A stretch of DNA of 15,797 nt, taken from positions 1 through 15,797 of the forward strand of contig JAEVZE010000179.1 in the NCBI GenBank assembly GCA_023392395.1, read 5' to 3'. How positions within the stretch are numbered: the first letter of the stretch is position 1; every line of letters starts with the position of its first letter. The notes under the pieces are model-generated. The model did not search any database. It had not been told where the DNA came from and was given only the letters and a program-made list of their open reading frames with translations. The translations under genes and the position numbers were made by a program. This document shows, piece by piece, positions 14,615-15,797 of this stretch. Source of the DNA: Bacillota bacterium. Its GTDB lineage: Bacteria; Bacillota; Clostridia; Christensenellales; Aristaeellaceae.

Positions 14615-15109
14615 TTGGTATACCGAGAAGCCGTTCATCTCCAGTCCAACGATCGCGTGCCCACGTTCCACAATGTGACGGACGCCGCCAAGGCCGTCGT
14701 CGAGCGTTCCGGCATCCGAAACGGGCTGGTCAGCGTGTATTCCCGCCACACCACCTGCTGCGTGATCACGCAGGAATGCGCGTTCGACATGTCCATGACG
14801 GGCTTGGAAACGCTGCAACAGGATTTTGTGGAGATCTTTGAATCCTTTGCCCCCGTCTGCCGCAAGGAAGGTATGTACCTGCATCCCGGTCCGAAGGCGC
14901 TCGTCTTCGCGGAGGAGCACGGCGAAGACGCGCGGGGCTGCCACAATACCGACGCACACCTTCGCTCTGCGCTGGTCGGGCGGAGCGAAACCATCCCGCT
15001 GATTGACGGCGCGATGGACCTTGGCGAGTTTGGCTTCCTCTATTTCATCGATTTTGACCAGACCCGCGCGCGCAAGCGGACGGTTCAGATCACCGTTGTC
15101 GGGGATTAA
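14615..15109 (+). CDS. YjbQ/UPF0047 family protein, short form
   Basis: Second YjbQ-family protein of the window, 164 residues, close to normal family length. Motifs: YSRHTTCCVITQE with His45, HPGP (90-93), NTDAHLRSALVGRSET with His115, and DLGEFGFLYFIDFD (135-148) followed by RARKR. In order and wording these match the long paralogue at 12261-12881, including the shared YFIDxD segment where I recall a Trp-rich strand and Glu in E. coli YjbQ, so the two form one subfamily. Start: TTG at 14615, 7 nt after AGGAGG, 11 nt downstream of the TIM-like gene. No function is established. Co-transcription with a phosphosugar isomerase and a DeoR regulator suggests work on a sugar phosphate rather than on thiamine. 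Confidence 0.87.
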   Translation: MVYREAVHLQSNDRVPTFHNVTDAAKAVVERSGIRNGLVSVYSRHTTCCVITQECAFDMSMTGLETLQQDFVEIFESFAPVCRKEGMYLHPGPKALVFAEEHGEDARGCHNTDAHLRSALVGRSETIPLIDGAMDLGEFGFLYFIDFDQTRARKRTVQITVVGD

Positions 15110-15143
15110 AGCAAGTATATCTTCTCAAGACGTTTTGCTTTTT
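15108..15143 (+). terminator. Possible intrinsic terminator of the DeoR unit
   Basis: AAAGCAA (15108-15114) pairs with TTGCTTT (15135-15141), with a small inner stem TCTT-CTC-AAGA (15120-15130). T5 at 15139-15143 forms the tail, partly overlapping the stem. It starts inside the YjbQ stop codon. The stem is AT-rich and weak, so the call is moderate. Confidence 0.4.
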
Positions 15144-15173
15144 ATAGAGCATTCTGATGGCAGAAATCTTAGC

Positions 15174-15211
15174 AAAAAGTTGCCATCCGATTTGCGAAAA
15201 ATCGGATGGCA
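15174..15211 (-). terminator. Strong hairpin reading as a minus-strand intrinsic terminator
   Basis: A perfect 13-bp stem: 15181-15193 pairs with 15199-15211 around the 5-nt loop GCGAA. On the minus strand it is followed after two nt by TTTTT (15178-15174), the classic terminator layout. On the plus strand only CTTTGGG follows, so it should act mainly on leftward transcription from the genes at the right edge. It shields the DeoR unit from antisense read-through. Confidence 0.75.
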
Positions 15212-15515
15212 GGCTTTGGGAAGACGGATAATCTTGATGGCAAATGCATGGAATGCAGAGAAACCGGTGTCTGAGGGTAGCATTCCGTTACGGAGTTTAC
15301 TTATCTCCGCCTACTTCTTGGGGCCAGTCAAAGTTCCATTTCCGTTTGTCTTGCGATGCACGCGGAGCGAGCCTGCGCCGCTCAATTTCTTCGCAACCAA
15401 CCCACGGTGTCGCCCTCTGTCCCTCATGGAAAACCATAGTGGTAAAACCGTTCCTCACTTTAGGTTCTAAACATTGGCTGTCTTTTCCTCCCTCACCGGT
15501 ACTCTCAGATCAACC
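15212..15515. other. Low-information stretch before the right-edge gene
   Basis: Between the minus-strand terminator and the end of the right-edge gene I find no recognised RNA gene, repeat or insertion-sequence end. Longer open frames exist on the plus strand, but none has a ribosome site or familiar content. The only item worth noting is the small minus-strand frame listed separately. Confidence 0.5.
15297..15458 (-). CDS. Doubtful small ORF, unknown product
   Basis: A 53-residue frame from GTG at 15458, or 46 residues from ATG at 15437, highly charged and rich in Arg and Trp (WVGCEEIERRRLAPRA and KWNFDWPQE are visible). Neither start has a well-placed ribosome site; AGGGAGG occurs about 30 nt too far upstream. 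It lies between the right-edge gene and the minus-strand terminator, so it would be on the same transcript. I recognise no family. It may be chance, or the remnant of a mobile sequence. Confidence 0.22.
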   Translation of the reverse strand: MRNGFTTMVFHEGQRATPWVGCEEIERRRLAPRASQDKRKWNFDWPQEVGGDK

Positions 15516-15797
15516 TCAACGCCTCTCATTTTCAAGAAGATAGGAGAAGGCATTCTGTCCATCGGAGTCTTCGACAATGAGTTTCCCTGCAACCAGGCGC
15601 GCTTCCATGCCAGAAAAACTGGACAGAATGTGCCACTGGCCGGGCGGCAACTCTATTTCAAACGTTGATTCACACTTGTCAAACAGGTGCGCCGTGATCA
15701 TAAGTCGGGATTCAAGCGAGCGGAAAACCACCTGCGCATTGCGAAGATGGCGCAGGCTGCCTTCATGCTCCTGTACGATTCGTGAAGTCCCTTTTAG
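15516..15797 (-). CDS. C-terminal end of an unidentified protein (5' part outside window)
   Basis: The frame is open from the window's right end to a TGA at 15516, giving 93 codons of a C-terminus. The text alternates short strands and loops (VVFRSLESRLMITAHLF, FEIELPPGQWHIL, LVAGKLIVEDSDGQNAFSYLL). This resembles the all-beta end domain seen after the catalytic domain of some glycoside hydrolases, but the match is only a general impression and I do not name a family. There is an internal GTG at 15731 with no ribosome site, so the visible part is better read as a continuation than as a complete small gene. It is transcribed towards the terminator at 15174-15211. Confidence 0.6.
   Translation of the reverse strand, partial: LKGTSRIVQEHEGSLRHLRNAQVVFRSLESRLMITAHLFDKCESTFEIELPPGQWHILSSFSGMEARLVAGKLIVEDSDGQNAFSYLLENERR

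Noticed and set aside
12261..15109. Thiamine-related riboswitch or pathway suggested by the YjbQ label
   Set aside because: No structured leader resembling a TPP riboswitch is seen and no thiamine biosynthesis gene is nearby; the label rests on a side activity of the family.
15181..15211. The 13-bp hairpin as terminator of the plus-strand DeoR unit
   Set aside because: No T-tract follows on the plus strand; the T5 lies on the minus-strand side, so it is assigned to leftward transcription.
15003..15543. Plus-strand frames over the right intergenic region
   Set aside because: They start inside the YjbQ gene or in non-coding DNA, lack ribosome sites and cross the strong terminator hairpin.

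Overview
The window looks like a piece of a fairly GC-rich chromosome from the Bacillota, probably class Clostridia. The grounds are strong GGAGG-type ribosome binding sites, sigma-A-like promoters (two with TTGACA and exact 17-nt spacers), frequent TTG/GTG starts and an LplB/LplC-type sugar transporter with no ATPase gene beside it. Nothing here fixes the genus. Apart from a broken integrase, almost everything serves uptake and breakdown of a carbohydrate.

Left edge (1-1600): a GntR-type regulator with a LacI-like sensor domain runs off the left end on the minus strand. After it comes a gene-poor stretch with a long inverted repeat, then a tyrosine-recombinase relic on the plus strand, broken by a frameshift and lacking a catalytic Arg.

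Main catabolic block (1630-11488, all minus strand). In transcription order: a solute-binding protein without a lipobox; a strong intergenic hairpin; two permeases; a Gfo/Idh/MocA-fold protein that resembles the NAD-dependent glycosidases of family GH109; an FGGY sugar kinase; an amidohydrolase; an L-arabinose-isomerase-family protein with all four metal ligands; and, after its own promoter, an acetyl xylan esterase/cephalosporin-C deacetylase. Three gene junctions overlap (ATGA, 14 nt, ATGA), so kinase, amidohydrolase and isomerase are very likely translationally coupled to the GH109-like gene.

Regulatory hub (11637-15109): two divergent units start from an AT-rich spacer. Leftward are a YjbQ/UPF0047 protein and a KdsD/GutQ-like SIS-domain isomerase. 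Rightward are a DeoR repressor, a short archaeal-type triosephosphate-isomerase homologue and a second YjbQ protein. The DeoR promoter carries a perfect palindromic operator, and a matching half-site lies upstream of the transporter operon.

Right edge (15110-15797): a weak plus-strand terminator, a strong 13-bp hairpin that reads as a minus-strand terminator, a doubtful small ORF, and the C-terminal end of an unidentified minus-strand gene.

Predicted role (inference): esterase and GH109-like enzyme trim an imported oligosaccharide or glycoside, the AraA-like enzyme isomerises the freed sugar, the FGGY kinase phosphorylates the ketose, and the SIS, TIM-like and possibly YjbQ proteins handle the sugar phosphate. 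No aldolase or other lower-pathway enzyme is visible. The exact sugar cannot be told from the sequence.
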